Shown: positions 35,977-45,140 of the stretch, piece by piece
Position numbering within the stretch: the first letter of the stretch is position 1
Layout of the letters: each line of letters begins with the position of its first letter
DNA from: CAYNHZ01 sp964397445
GTDB lineage: Bacteria; Bacteroidota; Bacteroidia; Bacteroidales; UBA932
Length of the DNA stretch: 64,000 nucleotides
NCBI GenBank assembly: GCA_964397445.1
Contig: CAYNHZ010000001.1
Location: forward strand, 558,001 to 622,000
Direction: 5' to 3'
Made by a program: the position numbers and the translations under genes
Notes under the pieces: generated by a model
What the model was told of the DNA's origin: nothing
What the model saw: the letters and a program-made list of their open reading frames with translations, nothing else
Database searches by the model: none

Positions 35977-37991
35977 TAAAAAGGACTACTCTTTTTTTAA
36001 TTGTTTTTATATTACTCCCCTTTTCGATGTTCTCCCAACAACAAAAGGACAGGGATAGTCTTATCCGTTTACTATCTGCATATAAAGCGCAATTGATAGA
36101 TATTGAAGGGAAGCCGCATAGGAAAATAGAGGGGAATGCTAAGTTTTTTCATAATAATACAAATCTAAATTGTGATATAGCTATATGGAATGTTAATGAT
36201 GGTTATATTGATGCTACCGGAAGCGTTCAAATTATTCAAGATCACACAGTTTTGACAGGGGATAATATTCACTATATTGTCGCAGAAAACACAGCACAAT
36301 TTAGGGGAACATTAGTTCAACTTATTGATAGAGATGGAAATACGCTAAGAACGCATTGCCTTGATTATAATACCAAAGACAGTGTTGCTACTTTTTGGGG
36401 TGGGGCAAGTATGAAGGATAAAGATGGAAATATTATCGAAAGTGAGTACGGAACATATGAATCCAAATTAAATCTTTTCACCTTTATTAAAGAGGTTGAG
36501 ATGTTTTCTGATTCACTTTTCTATAGCTCGGATACTTTGAAATATCAATCGAAAGAGGAGGTGGCCTATTTTGGGAAAAATACAAAAGGTTGGAATAAAG
36601 ATAATTATATCTCTGCAGATGGGGGCTGGTACAATAAAAAGAATGAGACTGTCTTTTTTGAAAAGAGGGTATATATTCAGACATCAGATTATGAGGTGTG
36701 GTGTGAAAAACTTTTTTACAATAGAAACGACTCATATTCTAAATTATATGATAATATTCAAATTCTCGATACCGTAAATAATACTATTGTCCTTGGAGAT
36801 GTCCTTGAATATTGGGATAAACCCAGACGAGCTGAGGTGACACAGAAGCCGGCAATTATATTGATTCAAAAAGAGGATAATTCGATTGATTCTGTTTTTA
36901 TGGCGGCTGATTCGTTGATATATTTTTCGAAAAGGATGGATGAGGTGGATTCATTGGATATTGTGAGGGCAAAGGAGCGTCTGGCTCTTAGCAAGATAGA
37001 TGCATATAAGAATGCATTGGATAATATGAAGGAGAATGCCAAAAACAATAAGGGTGGTTCGAGTTTAGGAAATTTGGGTATGCCCAGAGGGAATACCCCA
37101 CAAGGACCAAAACCTCCTACTTCAAATATGGGCGATAAATCTGTGGGGAACATATCTAAGCCCCCGATCGATACTTTGTCTAAGCCCCCGATTGACACTT
37201 TATCTAAGCCCCCGATTGACACTTTAACTAAGCCTGCGATAGATACTTCACAAGTCATTTTTATAAATGCACACCACAATGTGAGGGTTTTTAAAAACGA
37301 TATGCAGATGAGGTGCGATTCATTGGTATATACGGGTATTGATTCGATAGCACGATTATATATACAGCCAATTTTGTGGAAAGATACTAAAAATCAACTT
37401 ACTGCCGATAGTATGCAGGTGGTAGTAGAGAATCAAAAATTAAAAAGGGGATTTCTTTTATCAAATGCGATGATTATTACTCAGGAGCAGAAAGATATGT
37501 ATTACAACCAGGTAAAATCTCCGGAGATGGTCGGCTATTTTGATAACGGACAGCTTTCCAGATTTGATGCCCTTGGTGGTACATCAGCTATTTTTTATTT
37601 AGAGGAGGATTCTGTGATAACAACTATGAATTATAAAGAGACAAAAATCTTATCGGCGCGTCTGAAAGACGGAGCATTACAAAAAATCCATTATTTGGAA
37701 AATATTAAAAGTGATGCTCATCCGGTTTTTGGGCTTGCAAAAGATAAACAGCGACTAAAAGATTTTAAATGGAGTGGTGAGAAGAGGCCGGGGAGTAGAT
37801 TTGATATTACCGATAGGGTGGTTTTACCCTCTATTCGAAAAGAGGTGGTAGAGGCTCCTACTTTTCCTAATTTCTCATTTAGCTCCACCTATTTTTCTGG
37901 ATATATTGATAAAATTCTTAAAGAGATTAATGGTCGCACCCCATTAAAATGGAAGATGAAGAGTGATGAAGTCAAGAAATTCTTTCAGTGA
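35973..37991 (+). CDS. OstA/LptA-like outer-membrane assembly protein
   Basis: 672 aa from ATG 35973 (MIKRTTLFLIVFILLPFSMFS, a signal peptide), whose ATGA overlaps the SurA stop; an in-frame ATG at 35964 is the alternative. The body has LptA/OstA-type repeats of short strands such as GNAKFFHNNTNLNCDIAIW, GSVQIIQDHTVLTGDNIHY and ADGGWYNKKNETVFFEKRVY, in line with a beta-jellyroll that binds LPS. A disordered proline-rich segment at about residues 350-430 contains four 8-residue repeats. It probably belongs to LPS transport with the LptF/G-type proteins at the start of the window. Confidence 0.85.
   Translation: MIKRTTLFLIVFILLPFSMFSQQQKDRDSLIRLLSAYKAQLIDIEGKPHRKIEGNAKFFHNNTNLNCDIAIWNVNDGYIDATGSVQIIQDHTVLTGDNIHYIVAENTAQFRGTLVQLIDRDGNTLRTHCLDYNTKDSVATFWGGASMKDKDGNIIESEYGTYESKLNLFTFIKEVEMFSDSLFYSSDTLKYQSKEEVAYFGKNTKGWNKDNYISADGGWYNKKNETVFFEKRVYIQTSDYEVWCEKLFYNRNDSYSKLYDNIQILDTVNNTIVLGDVLEYWDKPRRAEVTQKPAIILIQKEDNSIDSVFMAADSLIYFSKRMDEVDSLDIVRAKERLALSKIDAYKNALDNMKENAKNNKGGSSLGNLGMPRGNTPQGPKPPTSNMGDKSVGNISKPPIDTLSKPPIDTLSKPPIDTLTKPAIDTSQVIFINAHHNVRVFKNDMQMRCDSLVYTGIDSIARLYIQPILWKDTKNQLTADSMQVVVENQKLKRGFLLSNAMIITQEQKDMYYNQVKSPEMVGYFDNGQLSRFDALGGTSAIFYLEEDSVITTMNYKETKILSARLKDGALQKIHYLENIKSDAHPVFGLAKDKQRLKDFKWSGEKRPGSRFDITDRVVLPSIRKEVVEAPTFPNFSFSSTYFSGYIDKILKEINGRTPLKWKMKSDEVKKFFQ
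37155..37250 (+). repeat. Four tandem 24-nt repeats inside the OstA-like gene
   Basis: Four consecutive 24-nt units encode SKPPIDTL, SKPPIDTL, SKPPIDTL and a variant TKPAIDTS. Units 2 and 3 are nearly identical, unit 1 differs by synonymous changes, and unit 4 is degenerate. The period is a multiple of three, so copy changes by slippage would lengthen or shorten a proline-rich linker without a frameshift. Confidence 0.9.
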
Positions 37992-38026
37992 TATCTATTG
38001 AACTTCGTAATACCACTTTTTTGTTG

Positions 38027-38034
38027 TAATTTTG
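38027..38034 (+). promoter_or_regulatory. -7 promoter box for the hut cluster
   Basis: TAATTTTG fits TAnnTTTG and lies 29 nt before the hutH ATG. No TTTG at a proper distance is seen, so confidence is limited. Confidence 0.4.
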
Positions 38035-38063
38035 TAAACCTTTGATATTTTAATACAAACAAT

Positions 38064-39563
38064 ATGGCAATTTTTGATATAGATGTTAAACATCACACAT
38101 TTGAAGATGTGGTTTTATTATTTGATAGTAGTTGTAAACTTCATTTGGGCGAAGAGTCGCGCAATCGGATAATCAAGTGTAGAAAATACCTTGATGATAG
38201 GATGAAAAATCAGGTTGAACCGATATATGGTGTAACGACAGGGTTTGGATCTCTATGCAATATATCTGTTGATAGGGAAGATCTGGCACAACTCCAAAAA
38301 AATTTGGTTATGTCCCACGCTTGTGGTCTTGGGGAAGAGGTGAATCAAGAGATCGTAAAGCTTATGATTGCATTTAAAGTCAAATCACTTGCTTACGGAT
38401 ATTCAGGAGTTCAGTTAGAGACAGTTGAAAGGTTGGTAAATTTTTTTAATGAAGGGGTATATCCTGTTGTTTATCAACAAGGTTCGTTAGGGGCATCAGG
38501 CGACCTTGCCCCCCTTGCAAATATGTCTCTTCCTTTACTTGGATTGGGAGAGGTATATTATAAAGGGGTAAGGTATAGTGGTGAGGAGATTAATGAAATA
38601 TTTGGTTGGAAACCTCTTGAACTTGCTTCAAAAGAGGGCCTTGCCCTTCTTAATGGTACCCAATTTATGTTGGCTCACTCTGTGTGGTCGTTGTATTATG
38701 CAAAACGCCTCTCAACCCTTGCCGATACTATTTCAGCAGTTTCACTTGAGGGGTTTGATGGGAGAAAAGAGCCTTTTACAGATGGTGTCCATCAAGTAAG
38801 ACCACATAAAGGTCAAATAGATACTGCTGCTAATATCAGAAAACTCCTTATAGGAAGTGAAATTATATTGAGGGAGAAAAAACACGTTCAAGATCCATAC
38901 TCTTTCAGATGTATCCCTCAAGTTCACGGTGCATCAAAAGATGCTATCAATTATGTACAAAATGTCTTTATGACAGAGGTTAATAGTGCAACTGATAATC
39001 CAACGGTTCTCCCCGATGAAGATCTTATAGTCTCTGCAGGTAATTTCCACGGACAGCCTCTCTCCATTGCTTTGGATTTTCTTGCTATTGCATTGGCAGA
39101 GCTGGGATCTATATCCGAAAGGAGGACATATCAATTGATCTCCGGAAAGAGGGGATTACCATCGTTCCTTGTTGCACATTCTGGATTAAATTCAGGTTTT
39201 ATGATTCCTCAATATGCTGCTGCATCGGTTGTTAGCCAAAATAAACAATTGTGTACCCCTTGTGTTGTTGATACAATAGATTCATCGCAAGGGCAGGAGG
39301 ATCACGTAAGTATGGGGGCAAATGCAGCTACTAAATGTGTCAGAGTTGTTTGTAATCTTGAGAAAATCTTAGCTATCGAATTGATGGATGGCGCTCAGGC
39401 ATTAGATTTTCGCCGCCCATTAAAATCATCTCTTGTTTTGGAAAAATTTGTTTCTGATTATAGAAAGATTGTCCCTTTCATCGAGGAGGATCAAGTGATG
39501 TATACCCATATCCAAAACAGTGTGGAGTTTCTACATAATTACGATATATCTGATTTGCAATGA
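38064..39563 (+). CDS. hutH: Histidine ammonia-lyase
   Basis: 499 aa; converts L-histidine to urocanate and ammonia. The MIO prosthetic group forms from A144-S145-G146 in GSLGASGDLAPLANMSLPLL. GVTTGFGSLCN (about residues 54-64) carries the catalytic Tyr-region loop, and TDNPTVLPDED and GNFHGQPLSIALDFLA are conserved. It is the first gene of a histidine degradation cluster, overlapping hutI by 4 nt (ATGA). Confidence 0.97.
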   Translation: MAIFDIDVKHHTFEDVVLLFDSSCKLHLGEESRNRIIKCRKYLDDRMKNQVEPIYGVTTGFGSLCNISVDREDLAQLQKNLVMSHACGLGEEVNQEIVKLMIAFKVKSLAYGYSGVQLETVERLVNFFNEGVYPVVYQQGSLGASGDLAPLANMSLPLLGLGEVYYKGVRYSGEEINEIFGWKPLELASKEGLALLNGTQFMLAHSVWSLYYAKRLSTLADTISAVSLEGFDGRKEPFTDGVHQVRPHKGQIDTAANIRKLLIGSEIILREKKHVQDPYSFRCIPQVHGASKDAINYVQNVFMTEVNSATDNPTVLPDEDLIVSAGNFHGQPLSIALDFLAIALAELGSISERRTYQLISGKRGLPSFLVAHSGLNSGFMIPQYAAASVVSQNKQLCTPCVVDTIDSSQGQEDHVSMGANAATKCVRVVCNLEKILAIELMDGAQALDFRRPLKSSLVLEKFVSDYRKIVPFIEEDQVMYTHIQNSVEFLHNYDISDLQ

Positions 39564-40819
39564 GAATATTTATCAAAAATATAAAAAAATTGATAAATGT
39601 GAGGGAGACTATGACCTCGCCATTAAAAGGGGGAGAGATGTCTGTTTTACCCTCTATTGATGATGGTTATCTGATTATTAAAGGAGATAAGATTTTGGAT
39701 ATTGGAGAGATGTCAGAATTGTCTTCTATGCAGCTTGAGGCGATAGAAAGTAGTGTAAATAAAGTGATTGATGCTACAGGAAAAATGGTTTTCCCCTCAT
39801 ATTGTGACTCTCATACCCACCTTGTTTATGCAGGTAGCAGGGAGATTGAATTTATGGACAAAATAAGAGGACTTTCATATCAGGAGATTGCAAAGAGGGG
39901 TGGAGGTATTCTCAATTCGGTTGAGTTACTCCACAATACGTCTGAAGATGAACTGTTTAGGCAGTCATTAGTGAGAGCAAACGAGATATTGTCTTTAGGT
40001 ACCGGTGCTGTGGAGATTAAAAGCGGATATGGTTTGACACTTGAAGATGAGATTAAGATGTTACGGGTGGCTAGAAGAATTGAGGAATCAACTCCATTGA
40101 GGGTTAAAAAGACCTTCCTCGGAGCTCACGCTGTACCTCAAAGGTATAAAGGAGATAGAACAGGGTATGTAAATGAGATTATAAATGAGATGATCCCTGT
40201 TATAGCGTCAGATGGGCTGGCAGATTTTGTGGATATTTTCTGTGAAGAGGGATTTTTTAGTGTTGAGGACGCAGAGAGGATCTTTACTGCAGGGATAAAA
40301 TATGGATTGCGTCCAAAAGTACACGCAAATCAGATGAGTTTTTCCGGTGGGGTGCAGGTTGGGGTTAAGTACGATGCAATATCTGTTGATCACCTTGAAT
40401 ATACGGGCGAAAAAGAGTTTGCCTCTTTAAAAAGTGGAGATACGATTGCTACACTTCTGCCCGGAGCAACTTTCTTTTTAGAGATGAATTTTGCAAAGGG
40501 GAGAGACATGATCTCTTATGGTCTTCCTGTTGCAATAGCTACAAATTACAATCCGGGCTCTTGCCCATCGGGTGATATGAAATTTATGATGGCGCTTTGC
40601 TGTTTGAAAATGAAAATGACGCCGGAAGAGGTGATCAATGGTGCTACGATCAATGGTGCTTTTGCTATGGGAGTAGAGGATGATTGTGGCTCAATTACAA
40701 TAGGTAAGAAAGCAAATTTGTTTATTACTAAAGAGATACCCTCTTATGAGTTTTTACCCTATTCTTTTTCTTCACAATTGATAGAAACAACAATATTAAA
40801 CGGAAAAATATATGGATAA
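39560..40819 (+). CDS. hutI: Imidazolonepropionase
   Basis: 419 aa, amidohydrolase superfamily; hydrolyses imidazolone propionate to formiminoglutamate. Metal and substrate residues are in FPSYCDSHTHLVYAGSREIEF, EIKSGYGLTLEDEIKMLRV, FLGAHAVP, VHANQMSFSGGV and SVDHLEYTG. The GSCPSGDMKFMMALCCLKMKMTPEEV segment near residue 335-360 is typical. The start overlaps hutH and its end overlaps the next gene by 8 nt, so they are translationally coupled. The enzyme acting between HutH and HutI, urocanase, is not in this window. Confidence 0.97.
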   Translation: MRIFIKNIKKLINVRETMTSPLKGGEMSVLPSIDDGYLIIKGDKILDIGEMSELSSMQLEAIESSVNKVIDATGKMVFPSYCDSHTHLVYAGSREIEFMDKIRGLSYQEIAKRGGGILNSVELLHNTSEDELFRQSLVRANEILSLGTGAVEIKSGYGLTLEDEIKMLRVARRIEESTPLRVKKTFLGAHAVPQRYKGDRTGYVNEIINEMIPVIASDGLADFVDIFCEEGFFSVEDAERIFTAGIKYGLRPKVHANQMSFSGGVQVGVKYDAISVDHLEYTGEKEFASLKSGDTIATLLPGATFFLEMNFAKGRDMISYGLPVAIATNYNPGSCPSGDMKFMMALCCLKMKMTPEEVINGATINGAFAMGVEDDCGSITIGKKANLFITKEIPSYEFLPYSFSSQLIETTILNGKIYG

Positions 40820-41465
40820 TTACAGAACGCCGATAGGCAACATAGAAATTTCGGTAATAGGTCACGCCTCTTTATTGATAAAATGGAATGGGAAAAACAT
40901 ATATTCTGACCCTTATAGTGAAGTAGAAAATTTCAAGGGGATGCCAAAGGCAGATCTGATATTGATTACACATAATCACTATGATCATTTTGACAGAAAG
41001 GCGATTGATGCGATAAAAACTGATACAACTCACTTTATTGTTGGGAAAAATGTAGGTGATAACGACGGTAGGTATAGGGTGCTTTGCAATGGTGAATCTG
41101 ATAATTTCGAAGGAATTCAGATTATTGCTGTCCCTTCATACAATGTCAACAGAAAAAATGATAAGGGTGAACATTTTCATCCTAAAGGTGAGGGCAATGG
41201 TTATATTCTTGATTTTGGTGGATTTAAGGTGTATATTGCCGGAGATACCGAACCAATATCGGAGATGAAATTTATTACAAATATTGATATTGCATTTTTG
41301 CCTAAAAATCTCCCATACACGATGACTGATGAGGAGTTTATTCAGGTTGCAAATCTTATTAAGCCCCGTTATTTATATCCGATTCATTTTTTTGAATTGA
41401 ATATTGCAAATCTATTGAGAATGATAGATACAGGAATAACATTGTTAAATACGAACAAACTTTAA
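40812..41465 (+). CDS. UlaG-like metallo-beta-lactamase-fold hydrolase
   Basis: 217 aa. The metal motif H54-N-H56-Y-D58-H59 (THNHYDHFD) is followed by FHPKGEGNGYILDFGG, the AGDTEP segment with the bridging Asp, and a final YPIHFFE His. No signal peptide is present, so it is cytoplasmic. The closest-looking families are short UlaG/YtnP-like hydrolases acting on lactones or similar. It lies inside the hut cluster and overlaps hutI by 8 nt, so a role in histidine catabolism or repair of a side product is a reasonable guess, but not proven. Confidence 0.88.
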   Translation: MDNYRTPIGNIEISVIGHASLLIKWNGKNIYSDPYSEVENFKGMPKADLILITHNHYDHFDRKAIDAIKTDTTHFIVGKNVGDNDGRYRVLCNGESDNFEGIQIIAVPSYNVNRKNDKGEHFHPKGEGNGYILDFGGFKVYIAGDTEPISEMKFITNIDIAFLPKNLPYTMTDEEFIQVANLIKPRYLYPIHFFELNIANLLRMIDTGITLLNTNKL

Positions 41466-41476
41466 TTACTAAGATA

Positions 41477-43186
41477 ATGATTCAAAGATTAATTGAATGT
41501 GTTCCCAACTTTAGTGAGGGACGCGATATGCAGATAATAAAACAGATAACAGATGCTGTTGAGGCTTGTGAAGGGGTTAAATTGTTGGATGTTGATCCCG
41601 GTGCTGCTACAAATAGAACAGTTGTTACCTTTGTTGGTGAGCCGGAAAAAGTTATTGAAGCTGCTTTTATTGCAATAAAAAAAGCATCTGAAATAATAGA
41701 TATGCGTCATCATCATGGTGAACATCCGCGAATGGGGGCTACAGATGTATGTCCATTGGTACCTGTTTCAGGTGTAACTATGGAAGAGTGTGTAGAGTAT
41801 GCAAGAAAATTAGCCAAGAGAGTAGGACAAGAGTTGTCAATTCCTGTTTTCTGTTATGAGAGCGCAGCCCTTATTGAGGAGAGACGCAATCTTGCAGTAT
41901 GCCGCACAGGTGAATATGAAGGGCTCTCTAAAAGACTTGGAGATCCCCGTTGGACACCCGATTTTGGCCCCGATATTTTTAATGATCACGTTGCCAAGAG
42001 TGGTGCGACTGCAATTGGTGCAAGAGATTTTTTGGTTGCTATCAACTACAATCTTAATACAACATCTACAAGGCGTGCAAACTCTATTGCCTATGATGTG
42101 CGTGAGAAAGGGAGGAAGAAACGTGATGGCGACCCCATAGTTGGGAAGGTTGTAAAAGATAGTGAAGGAAAGATAGTTTGGGTGCCTGGTACATTAAAAG
42201 GTTGCAAGGCTATTGGTTGGTATATTGAGGAGTACGGCATAGCTCAAGTTTCGATGAATGTCACAAACATTACAATAACACCTGTCCATACAGCTTTTGA
42301 TGAAGTTTGCTCTAAAGCACAAGCTCGCGGGATCAGGGTTACAGGTTCTGAAATAGTTGGGCTCATCCCTAAGAAAGTCCTTATTGATGCAGGGAAACAC
42401 TATCTTGCATTACAAGAGCGTTCTTGTGGTATAGCAGAAGAGGATATCATCAAAATAGCTGTTAAATCTATGGGGCTTGATGATTTGAAGCCTTTTAACC
42501 CTCGTGAGAAGGTAATAGAGTATCTTCTGGAGGACTCAAATCCTACCAAGAGATTGATAGATCTAACTTGTAAAGGTTTTGCGGAGGAGACTTCACGTGA
42601 GTCACCTGCTCCTGGAGGTGGTTCTATATCGGCTTATATGGGCTCTTTGGGTGCTGCTCTGGGTGCAATGGTTGCAAATCTGTCTTCTCATAAACCTGGA
42701 TGGGATGCCAAGTGGCAATATTTCTCGCAATGGGCTGAGAAGGGGCAAGAGATAATGTCGGAGCTCCTTTTCCTTGTAGATGAGGATACAAACTCTTTTA
42801 ACAAAATAATGGATGCTTTGGGTCTCCCAAAAGGGACAGATCAAGAAAAAGAGGCTCGTTCAAATGCTCTTCAGGCAGCCACATTATATGCAACTGAGGT
42901 CCCTTTAAGGACAATGAAGGTCGCTTATAAAGTTTTCGATATAGTTCAGACAATGGCAAAAGAGGGTAATCCTAATTCTGTTACAGATGCAGGGGTGGGT
43001 GCACTTGCAGCTCGTTCAGCAGTTTTGGGTGCTTTTTTGAATGTAAAAATAAATGCTGCAGGGCTAAAAGATCGCTCATTGGCAGAAAGTCTTATAGCTG
43101 AGGGTGAAAAAATAGCAAAAGAGGCAGTATTGAAAGAAGAGGAGATAATTAATATCGTAAATGATAAGATTACAGGCAACTCTTAA
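41477..43186 (+). CDS. ftcD: Bifunctional glutamate formimidoyltransferase/formimidotetrahydrofolate cyclodeaminase
   Basis: 569 aa. The N-terminal formiminotransferase part runs to about residue 330 and begins QRLIECVPNFSEGRDMQ, with MRHHHGEHPRMGATDVCPLVP carrying the catalytic His. The C-terminal cyclodeaminase (about 365-560) begins at TCKGFAEETSRESPAPGGGSISAYMGSLGAALG and includes NSVTDAGVGALAA. The two activities move the formimino group to tetrahydrofolate and release ammonia, yielding glutamate. The fused form is like that of animals. The 3' end overlaps the convergent LytTR gene by 17 nt. Confidence 0.97.
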   Translation: MIQRLIECVPNFSEGRDMQIIKQITDAVEACEGVKLLDVDPGAATNRTVVTFVGEPEKVIEAAFIAIKKASEIIDMRHHHGEHPRMGATDVCPLVPVSGVTMEECVEYARKLAKRVGQELSIPVFCYESAALIEERRNLAVCRTGEYEGLSKRLGDPRWTPDFGPDIFNDHVAKSGATAIGARDFLVAINYNLNTTSTRRANSIAYDVREKGRKKRDGDPIVGKVVKDSEGKIVWVPGTLKGCKAIGWYIEEYGIAQVSMNVTNITITPVHTAFDEVCSKAQARGIRVTGSEIVGLIPKKVLIDAGKHYLALQERSCGIAEEDIIKIAVKSMGLDDLKPFNPREKVIEYLLEDSNPTKRLIDLTCKGFAEETSRESPAPGGGSISAYMGSLGAALGAMVANLSSHKPGWDAKWQYFSQWAEKGQEIMSELLFLVDEDTNSFNKIMDALGLPKGTDQEKEARSNALQAATLYATEVPLRTMKVAYKVFDIVQTMAKEGNPNSVTDAGVGALAARSAVLGAFLNVKINAAGLKDRSLAESLIAEGEKIAKEAVLKEEEIINIVNDKITGNS

Positions 43187-44015
43187 TACGTTCAATATAA
43201 GCTTTTGAGACAGGGATGGGGGTGATATTATCGTAATCCATATCGATATACAACCCATCCTTTTCTTTTCTAACAACCCTTATCTTATTGGAGTTTATTA
43301 TATACGACCTATGGCAACGGACAAGTGGGCTTCCTGAGAAACTCTCCTCTACAGTTTTTAATTTACAACGTAACATATAATTTCGCATAACATTATTGTT
43401 TGTGTAAAATATCTTAATGTAATTATCTTGTGACTCGATATAGTAGAGATTATCGAGCTTGACAGATAATTTCAGATTTCCATTATTGTCAGAAAGGTGT
43501 ACCAATTCAATATTTTGAGGAAGTTCCTCCTCATCGGTTACAACATCGTTGTAATTAAATAGTTGGGCAACCTTAGTCTTATTGTTAACAGCACAATAAA
43601 TAGCCGATATTGTATAGGGAATCAATAGGACTATTGATGTGTAAATTAATGCCTTAGGTAATATTATCTTAAAATCCCTCTCGATTCCATCTATAGCATA
43701 GCAAGTGATATAGGTGTAGAACAACGCAATAAGTAAAACCTCTACGATAGCCCATATTATATATTGGAGATAGTTTAACTTGAATTTATTTCGGGTTCTA
43801 AACATAAGAATTCTGCTGACTACAAGAATTAATGTTGCAAGGGAGATAAACCCGAGTGTTATGAAGAAAAACATAGATCTGTTTAACGCAAACCAGGTTG
43901 TCGAGGAGATAGGAGTATAGATATTGAGAAAAACAACTGCAAATAGCACTGTGAATATGATTGTCCCAATCAATTCATTCTTTCCCGTTAGATATGTAGG
44001 TATAGGTTTAAACAT
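43170..44015 (-). CDS. LytTR-type DNA-binding regulator with membrane domain
   Basis: 281 aa. Four hydrophobic helices occupy residues of roughly 14-34, 44-64, 80-102 and 108-135. After a linker, a LytTR domain covers about residues 182-281: LDNLYYIESQDNYIKIFY, LRCKLKTVEESF and VRCHRSYIINSNKIRVV. Such membrane LytTR proteins are common in Bacteroidota, where the input is unknown. Its start is 162 nt from divergent fabH, so regulation of the fab genes or itself is possible. The 3' end overlaps ftcD by 17 nt on the opposite strand. Confidence 0.88.
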   Translation of the reverse strand: MFKPIPTYLTGKNELIGTIIFTVLFAVVFLNIYTPISSTTWFALNRSMFFFITLGFISLATLILVVSRILMFRTRNKFKLNYLQYIIWAIVEVLLIALFYTYITCYAIDGIERDFKIILPKALIYTSIVLLIPYTISAIYCAVNNKTKVAQLFNYNDVVTDEEELPQNIELVHLSDNNGNLKLSVKLDNLYYIESQDNYIKIFYTNNNVMRNYMLRCKLKTVEESFSGSPLVRCHRSYIINSNKIRVVRKEKDGLYIDMDYDNITPIPVSKAYIERIKSCL

Positions 44016-44033
44016 AAATTAGATTTTACAACT

Positions 44034-44041
44034 CAAATATA
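44034..44041 (-). promoter_or_regulatory. -7 promoter box for the LytTR gene
   Basis: On the minus strand the sequence is TATATTTG (TAnnTTTG), ending 18 nt before the ATG at 44015. The rest of the 162-nt region up to fabH holds no clear box for fabH. Confidence 0.5.
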
Positions 44042-44177
44042 ATAATAATATTGCCCCTTATATCTCTTTTTTGCCACAAATTTGCATAGTTTCACCACAT
44101 AATCAAATTCTCCACCACTTAAATTTTGCTTAATCTCCTCGTAAAACGAGATTTGCAGCGATTAACAAATAAATGAA

Positions 44178-45131
44178 ATGAGAATTATAGGTACAGGGAG
44201 TGCACACCCCTCTTTGACGGTGACTAACGAGATGCTTGAAGGTTTCTTAGATACCAGTAATGAATGGATTGTCAGTAGAACAGGGATTAAGCAGCGTCAG
44301 ATTATATCTTCTGAAAAGTTAGAGGATATAGCTGAGACTGCAGTTATGAATGCCCTTAACGATGCAGGAATTGGTGCTGATGATTTAGATTTTATTATCT
44401 GTTCAAATGTTGTAAACGAATATATTACCCCGGCTTTGAGTTGTATAGTGCAAGGGAGAATTGGTGCCACGTGTCCATGTATTGATCTTAATGGTGCTTG
44501 TGCAGGATTTATATATGCATTGGATATAGCGGAGTCATATTTGTCTACAAAAAGAATAAATAATATTTTAGTACTTTGTGCCGAAGAGCCTACGAGGATG
44601 GTCGATTGGACACAAAGGAATACTTGTGTCCTTTTTGGTGATGGAGCGGGGGCAGTTGTTCTTACGAAAGGGGATGATTTTAAATCTATTCGCCTTACCA
44701 CCTCAAGTAAGCAAGATGCTCTATATCAACAACGGAAATTGGAGAACACCCCATTTATTTCTAAATTTGAGCCTGAAGGACCATTATTTATGAATGGACA
44801 AGATGTGTTTAAAATGGCTGTATCTGCCTCGTTAAGTGATATTTGCTATGTATTAGGGGAGGGAGGAATAACCGAAAATGATGTGGAACACTTTTTGCTC
44901 CACCAGGCTAATATTAGAATTATAGATTCGATCAGGGGAAGCCTGAAACAAGAAAAGAAAAAATTTCCCCAAAATATAGAAAAATATGGTAATACCTCAT
45001 CTGCGAGTATCCCTATTCTTCTCGATGAATTAAATAAAAATAAAGATCTAAAAAACGGAGATAATATCGTCCTAAGTGCGTTTGGAGCAGGTTTTACAAC
45101 AGGGGCTTGTTTATTTCAATGGTCTAAATAA
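44178..45131 (+). CDS. fabH: 3-oxoacyl-ACP synthase III (KASIII)
   Basis: 317 aa; condenses an acyl-CoA starter with malonyl-ACP. The triad is C108 in LNGACAGFIYAL, the His in FLLHQANIRIID and the Asn in YGNTSSASIP. The N-terminus TNEMLEGFLDTSNEWIVSRTGIKQRQ is typical. It is first in the order fabH-fabK-fabF-fabZ-fabG. Branched starter use, common in Bacteroidota, cannot be read from the sequence. Confidence 0.95.
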   Translation: MRIIGTGSAHPSLTVTNEMLEGFLDTSNEWIVSRTGIKQRQIISSEKLEDIAETAVMNALNDAGIGADDLDFIICSNVVNEYITPALSCIVQGRIGATCPCIDLNGACAGFIYALDIAESYLSTKRINNILVLCAEEPTRMVDWTQRNTCVLFGDGAGAVVLTKGDDFKSIRLTTSSKQDALYQQRKLENTPFISKFEPEGPLFMNGQDVFKMAVSASLSDICYVLGEGGITENDVEHFLLHQANIRIIDSIRGSLKQEKKKFPQNIEKYGNTSSASIPILLDELNKNKDLKNGDNIVLSAFGAGFTTGACLFQWSK

Positions 45132-45140
45132 TATATTGAT

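Noticed and set aside
37155..37250. CRISPR-like repeat array
   Set aside because: The units are directly adjacent without spacers and are in-frame coding repeats.
36866..37279. 137-aa minus-strand frame with repeated GGLDKVSI units
   Set aside because: It is the antisense reading of the 24-nt repeats of the OstA-like gene; open only because the repeat has no antisense stop.
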